Of a stretch of DNA of 64,000 nt, positions 23,769 through 34,460 are shown in pieces. The DNA is from Bacillus altitudinis 41KF2b (GTDB taxonomy: Bacteria; Bacillota; Bacilli; Bacillales; Bacillaceae). The notes below the pieces were generated by a model. The model saw only the letters and a list, made by a program, of their open reading frames with translations. It searched no databases and was not told the DNA's origin. Position 1 is the stretch's first letter. Every line of letters starts with the position of its first letter. The DNA is taken from NCBI RefSeq assembly GCF_000691145.1, contig NZ_ASJC01000001.1:248001-312000 (forward strand), in the 5' to 3' direction. The translations under genes were made by a program, and so were the position numbers.

Positions 23769-25964
23769 ATGACTGAAACGCTCGATGGTGCGAAAAATAT
23801 CAGAAAATTAGAAAAAGAGAACGAATATTTGCGAAATGAATTGATACAGCACAAAATGCTGTTAAATAAGACGTTAGATGCCATTTTTATATTTGATCAG
23901 CACCTCAACATTATTCAAGCCAATGAAGCGACATGTAGGCTTGTGCAAACACCGAAAGAAGACCTCCTCAATAAATCCGTTCTAGATTTCCTATACGGCA
24001 TCCCGAAAAACAAAATTGACTGCTCACTTGAGATTTTTTTTCGAAAAGGAACGTTAAAAAGAGAGATCTCCATTCAACTTGAAAATGGAGAGACAAAATA
24101 TATTGAATTTGTGGCGGAGCACGACGTGGTGAATCAACAATATATTGTCGTCATGCGTGATATTTCTTCAAAGAAAATATTAGAGCGAGAACGTTCGATG
24201 AATGAGCAGCTGTTTAAAGATTTATTTGATCGAGCGATTGACGGTATGGTCATTTTTGATCAGGATGGTTGTATGATTGACGCCAATCACTCTTTTTGCC
24301 AGAGCTTTGAACTTCAAAAAACAGATTTAACAGACCGCTACTTAAATGAATTTGTTGAAGAAGAAAACCTTCCATCGCTCCAGCAGCTCTTAACTTCATT
24401 GAAAGAAACAGGGAAAGCAAAGGGAGAACTTCCTGTTACCCTTCAATCTGGGCAGCACAAATTATTCGAACTGACCATCACATCCAATGTGATGAGTGGT
24501 TTTTACATGTCCATCATGCGTGATATTACAGAAAAAAGATTAATGGAAGAAAAGCTACTAAAAAGTGAAGAACGTTTTAGAGAAATATTCGAAAATGCGA
24601 TGGATGCCATCATCATTTGGGCGGATGATGGAGAAATTGTTAGAGCAAATGAATCCGCCTGCCGAATTTTTGAATTACCGATGCAGCAGCTGATTGGCAA
24701 GAAACTCATGGATTTTCTAGTCAAATCTGATCGCAGATACCGGCCGACAAGAAGACGGTATATCAGGAATCTTGAAATCAGAGAAGAACTCCTCTTTAGA
24801 ATGGCGAATGGCCAATTCAAAGAGCTTGAGTTCACCTCTAAGCATGCGGTATTAGAAGGACAGCACTTAACCATTTTACGGAATGTCAGTGACAGAAAGC
24901 GAATGGAAGAGGAGCTGCGAGAAAGTGAGCTCAAATTCCGTAAAGTATTTAATGGCTCTATGGATGGCATTGTTCTTTTCGATAATCAATACCGGATCAT
25001 TGATGTGAATCCATCCGCAAGTGAACTGCTTGGCCTCAAAGATGATCACTTAACGGAAATGAATCTTTTTCATATCCTTGCGCCATATCAAATTGAAAAT
25101 TTGGCGCAGCCAGCTCAGGCGATGTCATTAGATGAGATGGACAATGAAGTTCCATTTGTGCTGAACCATCCAGATCAACGTATTTTGGAGTTTTCTTTTA
25201 AACGAAATATTATTCATAACATGAATTTGGCCATCTTTAGAGATGTGACTGAACGCAAGGAATTAGAAGAGCGGGTAAGAAAATCGGATACGCTTCATGT
25301 TGTCGGAGAGCTTGCCGCTGGAATTGCCCATGAAATTAGAAATCCAATGACGGCTTTAAAAGGCTTCATTCAGCTGCTCAAAGGAAACATTGAAGGGGAG
25401 TATTCGCTCTATTTTAATGTCATTACATCAGAGCTAAAAAGAATCGAATCCATCATTACAGAATTTTTGATTTTAGCGAAACCGCAGGCCATCATCTATG
25501 AAGAAAAAAATGTCGTGCAAATTGTCAAAGACACGATGGACCTTCTTCACGCACAGGCCAATCTTGGCAATGTGCAAATGCACTTAAATGTGCTGGATGA
25601 TATTCCGCTCATCTACTGTGAACAAAATCAGTTAAAGCAAGTCTTTATTAACATTTTGAAAAATGCGATTGAAGTAATGCCTCAGAAAGGAAATGTTTAC
25701 GTGAGCATTCAAAGGAAGGGGGAGGAGCACATTGTGATTTCTCTTCGTGATGAAGGCTGCGGCATGACAGAGGATAAACTAAAGCGTCTCGGAGAACCAT
25801 TTTATACAACAAAAGAAAGAGGCACTGGACTTGGGTTAATGGTGAGTTATAAAATTATTGAAGAGCATCAAGGAACCATTGAAGTAGAGAGTGAAGAAGG
25901 GGTCGGAACAGTGTTCCATCTCACGCTTCCACTCCGGCAGCAGAAACAAGAAGGGGAGCTTTAA
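23769..25964 (+). CDS. kinE: Sporulation/biofilm sensor kinase KinE
   Basis: A 731-residue soluble histidine kinase. Four PAS domains in tandem (starting near residues 28, 148, 270 and 390) each open with a variant of LDAIFIFDQHLNIIQANEA and end with a RDIT/RDVTERK motif. They are followed by HisKA with AGIAHEIRNPMTALKGF (His near residue 520) and a HATPase domain with N box NILKNAIEVMP and GTGLGLMVSYKI. KinE phosphorylates Spo0F in the phosphorelay. ATG at 23769 is nine bases after AAGGAG; the upstream ATG at 23742 is too close to its GAGG. It ends two bases before the ogt start. Confidence 0.92.
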   Translation: MTETLDGAKNIRKLEKENEYLRNELIQHKMLLNKTLDAIFIFDQHLNIIQANEATCRLVQTPKEDLLNKSVLDFLYGIPKNKIDCSLEIFFRKGTLKREISIQLENGETKYIEFVAEHDVVNQQYIVVMRDISSKKILERERSMNEQLFKDLFDRAIDGMVIFDQDGCMIDANHSFCQSFELQKTDLTDRYLNEFVEEENLPSLQQLLTSLKETGKAKGELPVTLQSGQHKLFELTITSNVMSGFYMSIMRDITEKRLMEEKLLKSEERFREIFENAMDAIIIWADDGEIVRANESACRIFELPMQQLIGKKLMDFLVKSDRRYRPTRRRYIRNLEIREELLFRMANGQFKELEFTSKHAVLEGQHLTILRNVSDRKRMEEELRESELKFRKVFNGSMDGIVLFDNQYRIIDVNPSASELLGLKDDHLTEMNLFHILAPYQIENLAQPAQAMSLDEMDNEVPFVLNHPDQRILEFSFKRNIIHNMNLAIFRDVTERKELEERVRKSDTLHVVGELAAGIAHEIRNPMTALKGFIQLLKGNIEGEYSLYFNVITSELKRIESIITEFLILAKPQAIIYEEKNVVQIVKDTMDLLHAQANLGNVQMHLNVLDDIPLIYCEQNQLKQVFINILKNAIEVMPQKGNVYVSIQRKGEEHIVISLRDEGCGMTEDKLKRLGEPFYTTKERGTGLGLMVSYKIIEEHQGTIEVESEEGVGTVFHLTLPLRQQKQEGEL

Positions 25965-25965
25965 T

Positions 25966-26457
25966 GTGTATTATACAGTCTATACCGCACCAATCGGGGC
26001 ATTATACATACTAGAGAAAGATGGTGCCATCATTGAAGTGAAGTTTGATGATGAATCGTTTTTGGTCAAAGAACAGAGAGGCCATTTTAAACAAGAAGAC
26101 ACGCCTGTATTAAAAGAAGCGAAAAAACAGCTGGATGAGTATTTTAAGGGCGATCGGAAAGTGTTCGATCTCCCGCTTAAGCAAGCAGGCTCTCCGTTTC
26201 AAGAGCAAGTGTGGGAGGCACTTTCTACTATTCCGTATGGTGAATCAAAAAGCTATGCTGATATTGCAGAAGCGATCGGCAATCCAAAGGCTGTCAGAGC
26301 CATTGGACAAGCTAATAGACGCAATGCATTGCCAATTTTTATCCCGTGTCACCGGGTCATTGGAAAAGACAGGACTCTGACTGGCTATGCAGGGACGAAG
26401 ACAGGGATGAAAGCGATCCTGTTAGAATTAGAAGGCATCCCATTTGTTCAAAAATAA
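25966..26457 (+). CDS. ogt: Methylated-DNA-protein cysteine methyltransferase Ogt
   Basis: A 163-residue repair protein that removes O6-methyl groups from guanine by irreversible transfer to its own Cys. The active-site motif is IPCHRVIG, and the HTH region SYADIAEAIGNPKAVRAIG precedes it. GTG at 25966 starts the gene just after the kinE stop; AAGGGGAG provides the ribosome site. The longer in-frame extension inside kinE is not used. It is probably transcribed with kinE. Confidence 0.94.
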   Translation: MYYTVYTAPIGALYILEKDGAIIEVKFDDESFLVKEQRGHFKQEDTPVLKEAKKQLDEYFKGDRKVFDLPLKQAGSPFQEQVWEALSTIPYGESKSYADIAEAIGNPKAVRAIGQANRRNALPIFIPCHRVIGKDRTLTGYAGTKTGMKAILLELEGIPFVQK

Positions 26458-26546
26458 ATGAATTGACCTGTTCCAAATGTTTAGTGAGCGACATATCCTT
26501 TTATTAAGCTAAAAAAGTTGGTCTAGGGAAAAAGGAGGCTGCTAAC

Positions 26547-26681
26547 ATGTTATGGGGCAAAAAAGATAAAATGTACGCCGTCACATCACTATGTGTCAAA
26601 ATGAAGGTGTTGACAGAAGAACAGAAAAAAGAAATATTAGCAAAAACGAACGAAACAAAAAAGCGCGGTGCTCTTAAATGA
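26547..26681 (+). CDS. Small basic protein (44 aa)
   Basis: ATG at 26547 follows AAAGGAGG at ideal distance. The product starts MLWGKKDKMYAVTSLCVKMK and ends TKKRGALK; it is basic, with one Cys and a short central hydrophobic stretch. I do not recognise it; a small gene (ykzD) is annotated near here in B. subtilis and could be the same. Its stop lies inside a long hairpin shared with mtnA. Confidence 0.6.
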   Translation: MLWGKKDKMYAVTSLCVKMKVLTEEQKKEILAKTNETKKRGALK

Positions 26682-26699
26682 TAAGAACCCCGCGCTTTT
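26659..26699. terminator. Bidirectional terminator, small gene and mtnA
   Basis: AAAAGCGCGG pairs with CCGCGCTTTT, with inner pairing TCTTA/TAAGA. Confidence 0.85.
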
Positions 26700-26705
26700 G
26701 TTTGA

Positions 26706-27767
26706 TTAAAGTGACGCGCTTTCGGTGAATAGTGCATCAATCTCTTCTGTATAGTTGGAAGTGATAATGCCTTTTTCTGTAATGATACCGGAAATGAGAT
26801 GGTGAGGAGTGACATCAAAGGCAGGGTTAAATACCTGCACGTCAGGAGGCGCAATTTGGATGCCGTTTAATTCCTTTACTTCCTGCGGGTCGCGTTCTTC
26901 AATCGGAATATCTGATCCATCCTGAGTTGACACATCAAAGGTCGAAAGAGACGCTGCCACAAAAAATGGAATTTGAAAGTGTTTAGCTAAAATAGCCAGA
27001 CTTAACGTTCCAATTTTATTTGCTGTATCACCGTTTCTAGCGATTCGATCTGCACCAACAATAACGGCAGAAATTTGTTTTTCTTTCATCGTATGGGCTG
27101 CCATATTATCCGTGATAAGCGTCACATCTACGCCGCCCTGCATCAATTCCCATGTCGTCAGACGAGCGCCTTGAAGGACAGGACGTGTTTCACATGCGTA
27201 AATGTGAAGATCGAGGTTTTTCTTTTTCGCTAAATAAAAGGGTGCAAGCGCTGTTCCATACCGGCTTGTGGCAATGGAGCCTGCGTTACAAATGGTCATA
27301 ATTCGATCACCAGATTTAAAGAGCTGAAGAGCATTTTGACCGATTTGCCGACATGTTTCTTCATCTTCGATTTGAATTTGAATGGCTTCATGGACAAGAT
27401 CAGTTTTGGCTGCATTCACCGAAGCAGCACGCTGAGTGCGCTGATAAAGCCGGTCTAATGCCCAGGTAAGGTTTACAGCGGTTGGACGAGCACTGTTTAA
27501 ATATTCTTTTAGGCGAGCGACTTCTCGCTTAAAGAGATCAATGTCTTCTGTATCAATCTCTTGTGCACTAAGTGCGAGCCCAAAAGCCGCTGTAATGCCA
27601 ATAGCAGGTGCTCCGCGCACTTTTAGCGTCACAATGGCATCATACACATCTTCTTTTGTATATAAATGCTCAAACACGGTTTCAGCAGGTAATTTTTGCT
27701 GATTCAAAATGTTGATACGGTTTTCTTCCCATTCGACGGAACGGGGAACTTCAAATTCTTTAGACAA
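26706..27767 (-). CDS. mtnA: Methylthioribose-1-phosphate isomerase MtnA
   Basis: A 353-residue enzyme that converts methylthioribose-1-phosphate to methylthioribulose-1-phosphate in methionine salvage. Family motifs: [14 protein letters not shown], the catalytic Cys segment ICNAGSIAT and the Asp in [19 protein letters not shown]. The fold is shared with eIF2B subunits. TTG at 27767 is the start, after AAGGAGTGA and six bases from the mtnK stop, so mtnK-mtnA is one operon under the SAM riboswitch. Confidence 0.96.
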   Translation of the reverse strand: MSKEFEVPRSVEWEENRINILNQQKLPAETVFEHLYTKEDVYDAIVTLKVRGAPAIGITAAFGLALSAQEIDTEDIDLFKREVARLKEYLNSARPTAVNLTWALDRLYQRTQRAASVNAAKTDLVHEAIQIQIEDEETCRQIGQNALQLFKSGDRIMTICNAGSIATSRYGTALAPFYLAKKKNLDLHIYACETRPVLQGARLTTWELMQGGVDVTLITDNMAAHTMKEKQISAVIVGADRIARNGDTANKIGTLSLAILAKHFQIPFFVAASLSTFDVSTQDGSDIPIEERDPQEVKELNGIQIAPPDVQVFNPAFDVTPHHLISGIITEKGIITSNYTEEIDALFTESASL

Positions 27768-27773
27768 AACTCG

Positions 27774-29212
<1,439 letters not shown>

Positions 29213-29260
29213 ATCAATATGTAATTGTTTCATGTCTACTTGCATTTCTTAATTCTAGAT

Positions 29261-29288
29261 ATTATCAGAGCTGCAGTTCACATGTCAA
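29261..29288 (-). promoter_or_regulatory. SigA promoter of mtnKA
   Basis: On the minus strand TTGACA (29288-29283), 16-bp spacer, GATAAT (29266-29261). Confidence 0.7.
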
Positions 29289-29373
29289 TCTTTTTTCAAA
29301 ATTGCTTTACAATTCATAAAACAATCCATTACAGTGATTGTATTGTCATGTAACTTGAATAGAAGGTGAAAAA

Positions 29374-30555
29374 ATGGAATTCCAGCAATCGGATGTATTG
29401 AAACATTTACCGAAACAATTTTTTGCGTCGCTTGTACAAAAAGTACAGAAAAAAGTGCAGGAAGGGGCAGATGTGATTAATTTAGGTCAAGGAAATCCTG
29501 ATCAGCCCACTCCTCCACATATTGTGAAAGCGATGCAGGAAGCGGTAGCAAAACCTGAAAATCATCAATACTCCTCATTCCGCGGGACAGCGAAACTAAA
29601 AAAAGCTGCAGCTACTTTTTATGAAAGAGAATATGGTGTCACGCTTGACCCAAAGACAGAGATTGCCATCTTATTTGGAGGGAAAGCGGGACTAGTCGAA
29701 TTGCCGCAATGTTTACTGAATCCAGGTGATACGCTGCTTGTTCCAGATCCGGGCTATCCTGATTACTGGTCAGGCGCTGTGCTTGCCGGAGCTCGCATGG
29801 TCACAATGCCTCTTCTTGAACAAAATGATTTTTTACCTGACTACCACAAATTGTCAGAGCAGGATAAGAATCAAGCAAAATTGATGTACTTAAATTACCC
29901 AAATAATCCGACTGGTGCGACTGCAACCCGGACATTTTTTGAAGATACTGTTGCGTTTGCGAGTGAAAATAAGATGTGTGTTGTCCATGATTTTGCATAT
30001 GGCGGCATAGGATTTGACGGCGAAAAGCCCCTTAGTTTCCTGCAAATAGACGGAGCAAAAGAGACAGGTATTGAAATCTATACATTGTCCAAAACGTATA
30101 ATATGGCTGGTTGGAGAGTCGGTTTTGCAGCAGGGAATGCCTCTGTTATCGAAGCCATTGAGCTTTATCAGGATCACCTGTTTGTGTCACTGTTTAAAGC
30201 AACTCAAGATGCAGCAGCAGAAGCACTTTTAAGCGATCAAACGTGCGTACAAGTACAAAATGATCGGTACGAAAAAAGACGAAACACTTGGATTGCTGCA
30301 TGCAAAGAGATTGGCTGGGACGTCAGTGCGCCAAAGGGCTCGTTTTTTGCTTGGTTAAAGGTGCCTGAAGGGTATACATCTGAAACTTTTTCTGATGTAT
30401 TATTAGAAAAAGCACATGTTGTTGTTGCACCGGGGAATGGCTTTGGTGCTCACGGTGAAGGCTACGTCAGAGTCGGTCTTTTAACAAGTGAGGAGCGGCT
30501 AAAGGAAGCCGCTGATCGTATCGCTGCCTTGCAGTTATTTGAAAAAAGCCATTGA
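29374..30555 (+). CDS. mtnE: Methionine-salvage aminotransferase MtnE
   Basis: A 393-residue class I PLP aminotransferase that makes methionine from 4-methylthio-2-oxobutyrate, the last step of salvage. PLP-binding Lys lies in SKTYNMAGWRVGF; NYPNNPTGA and the C-terminal Arg region GYVRVGLL are also present. It is divergent from mtnKA with no S-box of its own visible. The omega-amidase gene mtnU (ykrU), which lies between mtnK and mtnE in B. subtilis, is missing here. The -35 of the mtnW promoter overlaps its stop codon. Confidence 0.94.
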   Translation: MEFQQSDVLKHLPKQFFASLVQKVQKKVQEGADVINLGQGNPDQPTPPHIVKAMQEAVAKPENHQYSSFRGTAKLKKAAATFYEREYGVTLDPKTEIAILFGGKAGLVELPQCLLNPGDTLLVPDPGYPDYWSGAVLAGARMVTMPLLEQNDFLPDYHKLSEQDKNQAKLMYLNYPNNPTGATATRTFFEDTVAFASENKMCVVHDFAYGGIGFDGEKPLSFLQIDGAKETGIEIYTLSKTYNMAGWRVGFAAGNASVIEAIELYQDHLFVSLFKATQDAAAEALLSDQTCVQVQNDRYEKRRNTWIAACKEIGWDVSAPKGSFFAWLKVPEGYTSETFSDVLLEKAHVVVAPGNGFGAHGEGYVRVGLLTSEERLKEAADRIAALQLFEKSH

Positions 30556-30580
30556 CAACGTAAAAAAATGGTGCGATAAT
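30552..30580 (+). promoter_or_regulatory. SigA promoter of mtnWXBD
   Basis: TTGACA (30552-30557) contains the mtnE stop TGA; 17-bp spacer; GATAAT (30575-30580). Confidence 0.8.
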
Positions 30581-30608
30581 TCAGGCAATATTTAAGAAAA
30601 TTGAATAT

Positions 30609-30769
30609 TCTTATCAAGAGTAGGCAGAGGGACTAGCCCAATGAAGCCCGGCAACCGACTTCCATGAAGCACGGTGCTAATTCTTGCAGCAAGCGCTGAG
30701 AGATAAGATTCGGATGAATGAGACGAAACCTCTTTAACGCGCTGATCAAGCACTTAAAGAGGTTTTTTT
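30609..30769 (+). ncRNA. SAM-I (S-box) riboswitch of mtnWXBD
   Basis: TCTTATCAAGAG (30609), AGGGACTAGCCC, GATGAAGCCCGGCAACC-like core (ATGAAGCCCGGCAACC), ACGGTGCTAATTC and GCTGAGAGATAAGA near 30695-30709 are the S-box core. AAACCTCTTTAA pairs with TTAAAGAGGTTT to form the terminator, ending in seven T. Confidence 0.96.
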
Positions 30770-30808
30770 ATTGACCATATACAGGACGCAATCGAAAGGG
30801 GATTCCTA

Positions 30809-32026
30809 GTGAGTGAACTACTGGCAACATACGTACTAACACATCGAGAGGATGAACAAATAGACCGAAAAGCAGAGCAGATCGCACTTGGGTTAACGGT
30901 CGGGTCATGGACGGACTTGCCGCAGCTCAAAAAGGAGCAGCTGAAAAAACATAAAGGCCGTGTGGTGAGCGTAAAAGAACAGTCCCCCGCAATTGGTGGT
31001 CTGTATCAATCAGAGGTGACCATTGCTTATCCTGAGGCGAACTTTTCAGCTGATATACCAGCGGTGTTGACGACGATTTTTGGAAAGCTTTCACTGGATG
31101 GGAAAGTAAAGCTCGTCGATATTGAATTTTCGGAAAGGTTTAAACGCTGTCTGCCAGGACCGGTATTTGGCATTGAGGGGATACGAAAGAAAGTAGGCGT
31201 GTTTGATCGGCCGCTATTGATGAGTATATTTAAAGGCGTAATCGGCCGTGATATGGAGGATTTAAAAGAACAGCTCCGCTTACAGGCTTTAGGTGGAGTA
31301 GACTTCATCAAAGATGATGAGATTTTATTTGAAAGCCCATTAGCGCCTTTTGAAGATCGAATCAAGGAAGGAAAAAAGATATTAAAAGAAACATATGAAG
31401 AGACAGGACATCGCACGCTTTATGCTGTTAATTTAACTGGTAGAACTTTTGATTTGAAAGATCGAGCAAGAAAGGCAGCCGAACTAGGGGCTGATGCGCT
31501 TTTATTCAACGTTTTTGCCTATGGACTTGATGTCATGCAAAGCTTAGCTGAAGACCCAGAGATCCCATTGCCGATCATGGCACATCCAGCAGTGAGCGGT
31601 GCAATGACATCCTCTCCAGACTATGGATTCTCGCATTCCCTTCTTTTAGGCAAATTAAATCGATATGCTGGCGCTGATTTAAGTCTTTTTCCCTCTCCTT
31701 ATGGATCAGTCGCCCTTCCGAAAAAAGATGCCTTTGGCATTTTCGAAGCATGTGTGAAAGAGGATACAGTTCAACAAACATTTCCTGTTCCTTCAGCAGG
31801 CATTCACCCGGGTATGGTGCCGATCTTAATCAAAGATTTTGGACTTGATCATGTCATTAATGCAGGCGGGGGAATTCACGGACATCCGCGGGGAGCAATC
31901 GGAGGAGGGAAAGCCTTTCGTTCAATCATTGATGCGGTGGTCAAAAAAGAGTCTATCGAAGAAAAAGCATCAACTTGTCAAGACTTACAAGCAGCACTTG
32001 ATCTTTGGGGAAGGGTAGCAGAATAA
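30809..32026 (+). CDS. mtnW: RuBisCO-like 2,3-diketomethylthiopentyl-1-P enolase MtnW
   Basis: A 405-residue type IV RuBisCO-like protein acting as enolase in methionine salvage. The metal/carbamylated-Lys motif is [10 protein letters not shown]; other conserved parts are [13 protein letters not shown] and [18 protein letters not shown]. It cannot fix CO2. GTG at 30809 follows GAAAGGGG. It is the first gene of the S-box operon and abuts mtnX with no gap. Confidence 0.96.
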   Translation: MSELLATYVLTHREDEQIDRKAEQIALGLTVGSWTDLPQLKKEQLKKHKGRVVSVKEQSPAIGGLYQSEVTIAYPEANFSADIPAVLTTIFGKLSLDGKVKLVDIEFSERFKRCLPGPVFGIEGIRKKVGVFDRPLLMSIFKGVIGRDMEDLKEQLRLQALGGVDFIKDDEILFESPLAPFEDRIKEGKKILKETYEETGHRTLYAVNLTGRTFDLKDRARKAAELGADALLFNVFAYGLDVMQSLAEDPEIPLPIMAHPAVSGAMTSSPDYGFSHSLLLGKLNRYAGADLSLFPSPYGSVALPKKDAFGIFEACVKEDTVQQTFPVPSAGIHPGMVPILIKDFGLDHVINAGGGIHGHPRGAIGGGKAFRSIIDAVVKKESIEEKASTCQDLQAALDLWGRVAE

Positions 32027-32722
32027 ATGAAAAAACCAATTGTATGTTGTGATTTTGATGGCACGATTACGAAAAATGATAATATCATTCGCATCATGAA
32101 GCAGTTTGCTCCAAAAGAATGGACGAAATGGAAGGATGGTGTTCTAGCAAAAGAGATCACGATCCAAGAAGGCGTCGGACAGATGTTTCAGTTACTGACG
32201 AGTGATCAGAAAGAAGCCATTCGGTCATTTATTTTAGAGGATACAGAGATTCGTGAAGGATTTGAACAGTTTGTCGATGATGTCAAAAAAGCAGACATTC
32301 CTTTCTATGTACTCAGCGGCGGTATGGACTTTTTTGTCTATCCCATCCTTGAAGGGATTGTCGAACAAGAGAATATTTATTGTAACCATGCATCATTTAA
32401 AGAAGACCATATTCAAATTGAATGGCCGCATGCCTGTGATTCAGAATGCCAAAATGGCTGTGGCTGCTGCAAGCCTTCCATTATTCGAGAGCTGACGCAG
32501 GAAGATGATTTTATTATCATGATTGGTGATTCAGTGACTGATATTGAGGCAGCGAAACATGCGGATCTCACGTTTGCACGTGATTATTTACTGAACGAAT
32601 GTAAAGAGCTAGGGCTCGTACATAAAGAGTATGAAACATTTGTTGATCTAAAAGCGCAATTTGATCAAATAAAGGAAGTGAAGGAATGGCAGACGAGAAG
32701 AGTAAACGCTGGAAGGAACTAG
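32027..32722 (+). CDS. mtnX: 2-hydroxy-3-keto-5-methylthiopentenyl-1-P phosphatase MtnX
   Basis: A 231-residue HAD-superfamily phosphatase. Motif I is [11 protein letters not shown] with nucleophile Asp; motif II is in YVLSGGMDF; motif III/IV is [17 protein letters not shown] Cys-rich segment ([15 protein letters not shown]) is typical of this family. It removes phosphate from the MtnW product, giving the acireductone. It overlaps mtnB by 37 bp in another frame. Confidence 0.95.
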   Translation: MKKPIVCCDFDGTITKNDNIIRIMKQFAPKEWTKWKDGVLAKEITIQEGVGQMFQLLTSDQKEAIRSFILEDTEIREGFEQFVDDVKKADIPFYVLSGGMDFFVYPILEGIVEQENIYCNHASFKEDHIQIEWPHACDSECQNGCGCCKPSIIRELTQEDDFIIMIGDSVTDIEAAKHADLTFARDYLLNECKELGLVHKEYETFVDLKAQFDQIKEVKEWQTRRVNAGRN

Positions 32723-33318
32723 CAGACGTCAAACGTGAATTGGCACAAAGAGACTGGTTTTACGGAACGAGCGGCAATTTATCGATAAAAGTGTCGGATG
32801 ATCCCATCACGTTTTTGGTGACGGCAAGTGGCAAAGATAAACGAAAAGAAACCGATGAAGATTTTGTTCTTGTTGATGTAGCAGGTCAGCCGGTTCATCC
32901 GAATCAGCCGCTCAGGCCATCAGCTGAAACACTGCTTCACACATACGTTTATGAGCGGACGAAAGCAGGATGTTGTCTTCACGTCCACACGATCGATAAC
33001 AATGTCATTTCTGAGCTGTATGGCGATAAAGGAGAAGTTCGTTTTAAAGGCAACGAAATCATTAAAGCGCTTGGTTATTGGGAAGAGGATGCAGAAGTTG
33101 CTGTTCCTATTATTGAAAACCCAGCTCATATTCCGCACCTTGCAGAGCAATTTGCAGTGCACCTGACGGACGATGCTGGTGCTGTACTCATTCGTAATCA
33201 TGGCATCACCGTTTGGGGGAAAACCGCATTTGAAGCCAAACGAGTCTTAGAGGCTTATGAATTTTTATTTACCTATCATTTGAAAGTAGCGCTTTATCAA
33301 AAGCAGCTTGTTAAATAA
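32686..33318 (+). CDS. mtnB: Methylthioribulose-1-phosphate dehydratase MtnB
   Basis: A 210-residue class II aldolase-fold Zn enzyme. It has [11 protein letters not shown], the Zn-binding HVHTIDNN and the further ligand His in RNHGITVWG. It dehydrates the MtnA product before MtnW acts, so gene order does not follow step order. The start ATG at 32686 lies inside mtnX after GGAAGTGAAGGA. Confidence 0.95.
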   Translation: MADEKSKRWKELADVKRELAQRDWFYGTSGNLSIKVSDDPITFLVTASGKDKRKETDEDFVLVDVAGQPVHPNQPLRPSAETLLHTYVYERTKAGCCLHVHTIDNNVISELYGDKGEVRFKGNEIIKALGYWEEDAEVAVPIIENPAHIPHLAEQFAVHLTDDAGAVLIRNHGITVWGKTAFEAKRVLEAYEFLFTYHLKVALYQKQLVK

Positions 33319-33334
33319 AAAGGAGGAAACACAC

Positions 33335-33865
33335 ATGGCGACCATTTACATTCATAATGAAGAGAACACGTTACTTGAGAACGAACAAGAGGTCCGGGCG
33401 TATTTAGAACAGCAAGGGGTCATTTATGAACATTGGGATATTGAAAAACTACCAAAACAGTTATCAGAAAAGTACGATTTAACAGATGATGAAAAGGAAG
33501 AAATTTTAACTGTGTTTCAAGAGGAAATAAAGAGTATTTCCGAGCGAAGAGGATACAAAGCGCAGGATGTGATTTCATTATCAGATGCGACCCCTAACCT
33601 TGATGAACTGCTTCAAAACTTTAAACGTGAGCATCATCATACGGATGATGAAGTCAGATTTATCGTGAGCGGTCATGGAATCTTTGCCATTCAAGGCAAA
33701 GACGGCGTCTTTTTTGATGTGAGACTGAATCCAGGTGATTTAATTTCTGTACCCCCAAATATTCGTCACTACTTTACACTTCAAGAAGATCGTCAAGTTG
33801 TCGCAGTTCGCATATTTGTCACAACTGAGGGCTGGGTGCCAATTTACGAAGAAGAAACGGTTTAA
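33335..33865 (+). CDS. mtnD: Acireductone dioxygenase MtnD
   Basis: A 176-residue cupin dioxygenase. Metal ligands lie in EHHHTDDEVRF (His, His, Glu) and the His of PPNIRHYFTL. With Fe it makes the methionine keto acid precursor; with Ni it makes CO and methylthiopropionate off-pathway. ATG at 33335 follows AAGGAGG; the longer frame from 33308 begins inside mtnB without a site. A strong terminator closes the operon. Confidence 0.96.
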   Translation: MATIYIHNEENTLLENEQEVRAYLEQQGVIYEHWDIEKLPKQLSEKYDLTDDEKEEILTVFQEEIKSISERRGYKAQDVISLSDATPNLDELLQNFKREHHHTDDEVRFIVSGHGIFAIQGKDGVFFDVRLNPGDLISVPPNIRHYFTLQEDRQVVAVRIFVTTEGWVPIYEEETV

Positions 33866-33872
33866 TAGTGGG

Positions 33873-33913
33873 AGCTGATCATTTCGCATGAGGCGGAAGA
33901 TCAGCTTTTTTTT
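33873..33913 (+). terminator. Intrinsic terminator of mtnWXBD
   Basis: AGCTGATC (33873-33880) pairs with GATCAGCT (33899-33906), then eight T. Confidence 0.88.
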
Positions 33914-34166
33914 AGGAAAATAGACATAAAATGAGAGAGAAAATAGTTGATTTTGGTCTTCTGCATAGGATAAAATTCTGTTTAATCAATGTGTCAGTCC
34001 TGTCCAATTTTGAAGTTTACCCCCAGAATTCATTGGGTAAAAGGTCTTTAGGCTGTAAAAAATTAAATAAAATAAGCATATTTAATTTAATTTACAAATA
34101 AAGTATAATTTTGGTGTCGGATCATTTAGAGCGTAGACAGACGAATTCATAGCGGGAGCTGAGATC
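33914..34166 (+). promoter_or_regulatory. AT-rich upstream region of spo0E
   Basis: 253 bp with no supported ORF. A TATAAT near 34109 without a good -35, in very AT-rich DNA, suits an AbrB-repressed promoter as known for spo0E. I see no other structured element. Confidence 0.45.
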
Positions 34167-34409
34167 ATGAATATTTATGTACGGAAAGAACAGCTACTAA
34201 TGTCAATTGATGAAAAGAGAAGACAAATGGTAGAAGCTGCTCAAGTAGAAGGCTATACAGGCGAGACGACAATTAAATATAGTCAAGAACTGGACAACCT
34301 GATGAATGAGTATCAGTATCTTCTTTTTCATGAACAACAATCTGTTGCTTCCTTTCATGATCTTGTATCACAAATGAGTCTCCTTTCTGTCAATCGTCCT
34401 TCTTATTGA
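34167..34409 (+). CDS. spo0E: Spo0A-P phosphatase Spo0E
   Basis: An 80-residue two-helix phosphatase. The family signature is SQELDNLMNEYQ, matching the SxxLDxLIxxY pattern in which Ser/Asp act on the Spo0A aspartyl phosphate. It opposes the phosphorelay fed by KinD and KinE. The ATG at 34167 has GGGAGCTGAG upstream. It converges with kinD, a layout also seen in B. subtilis. Confidence 0.9.
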   Translation: MNIYVRKEQLLMSIDEKRRQMVEAAQVEGYTGETTIKYSQELDNLMNEYQYLLFHEQQSVASFHDLVSQMSLLSVNRPSY

Positions 34410-34413
34410 CATC

Positions 34414-34444
34414 AAAAAACCGGTCTTGCCATTAGCAAAACCGG
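34414..34444 (-). terminator. Intrinsic terminator of kinD
   Basis: CCGGTCTTGC pairs with GCAAAACCGG (one mismatch); six A on the left side give a T tract on the minus strand. Confidence 0.75.
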
Positions 34445-34460
34445 ATGAATGCTTCAGCTA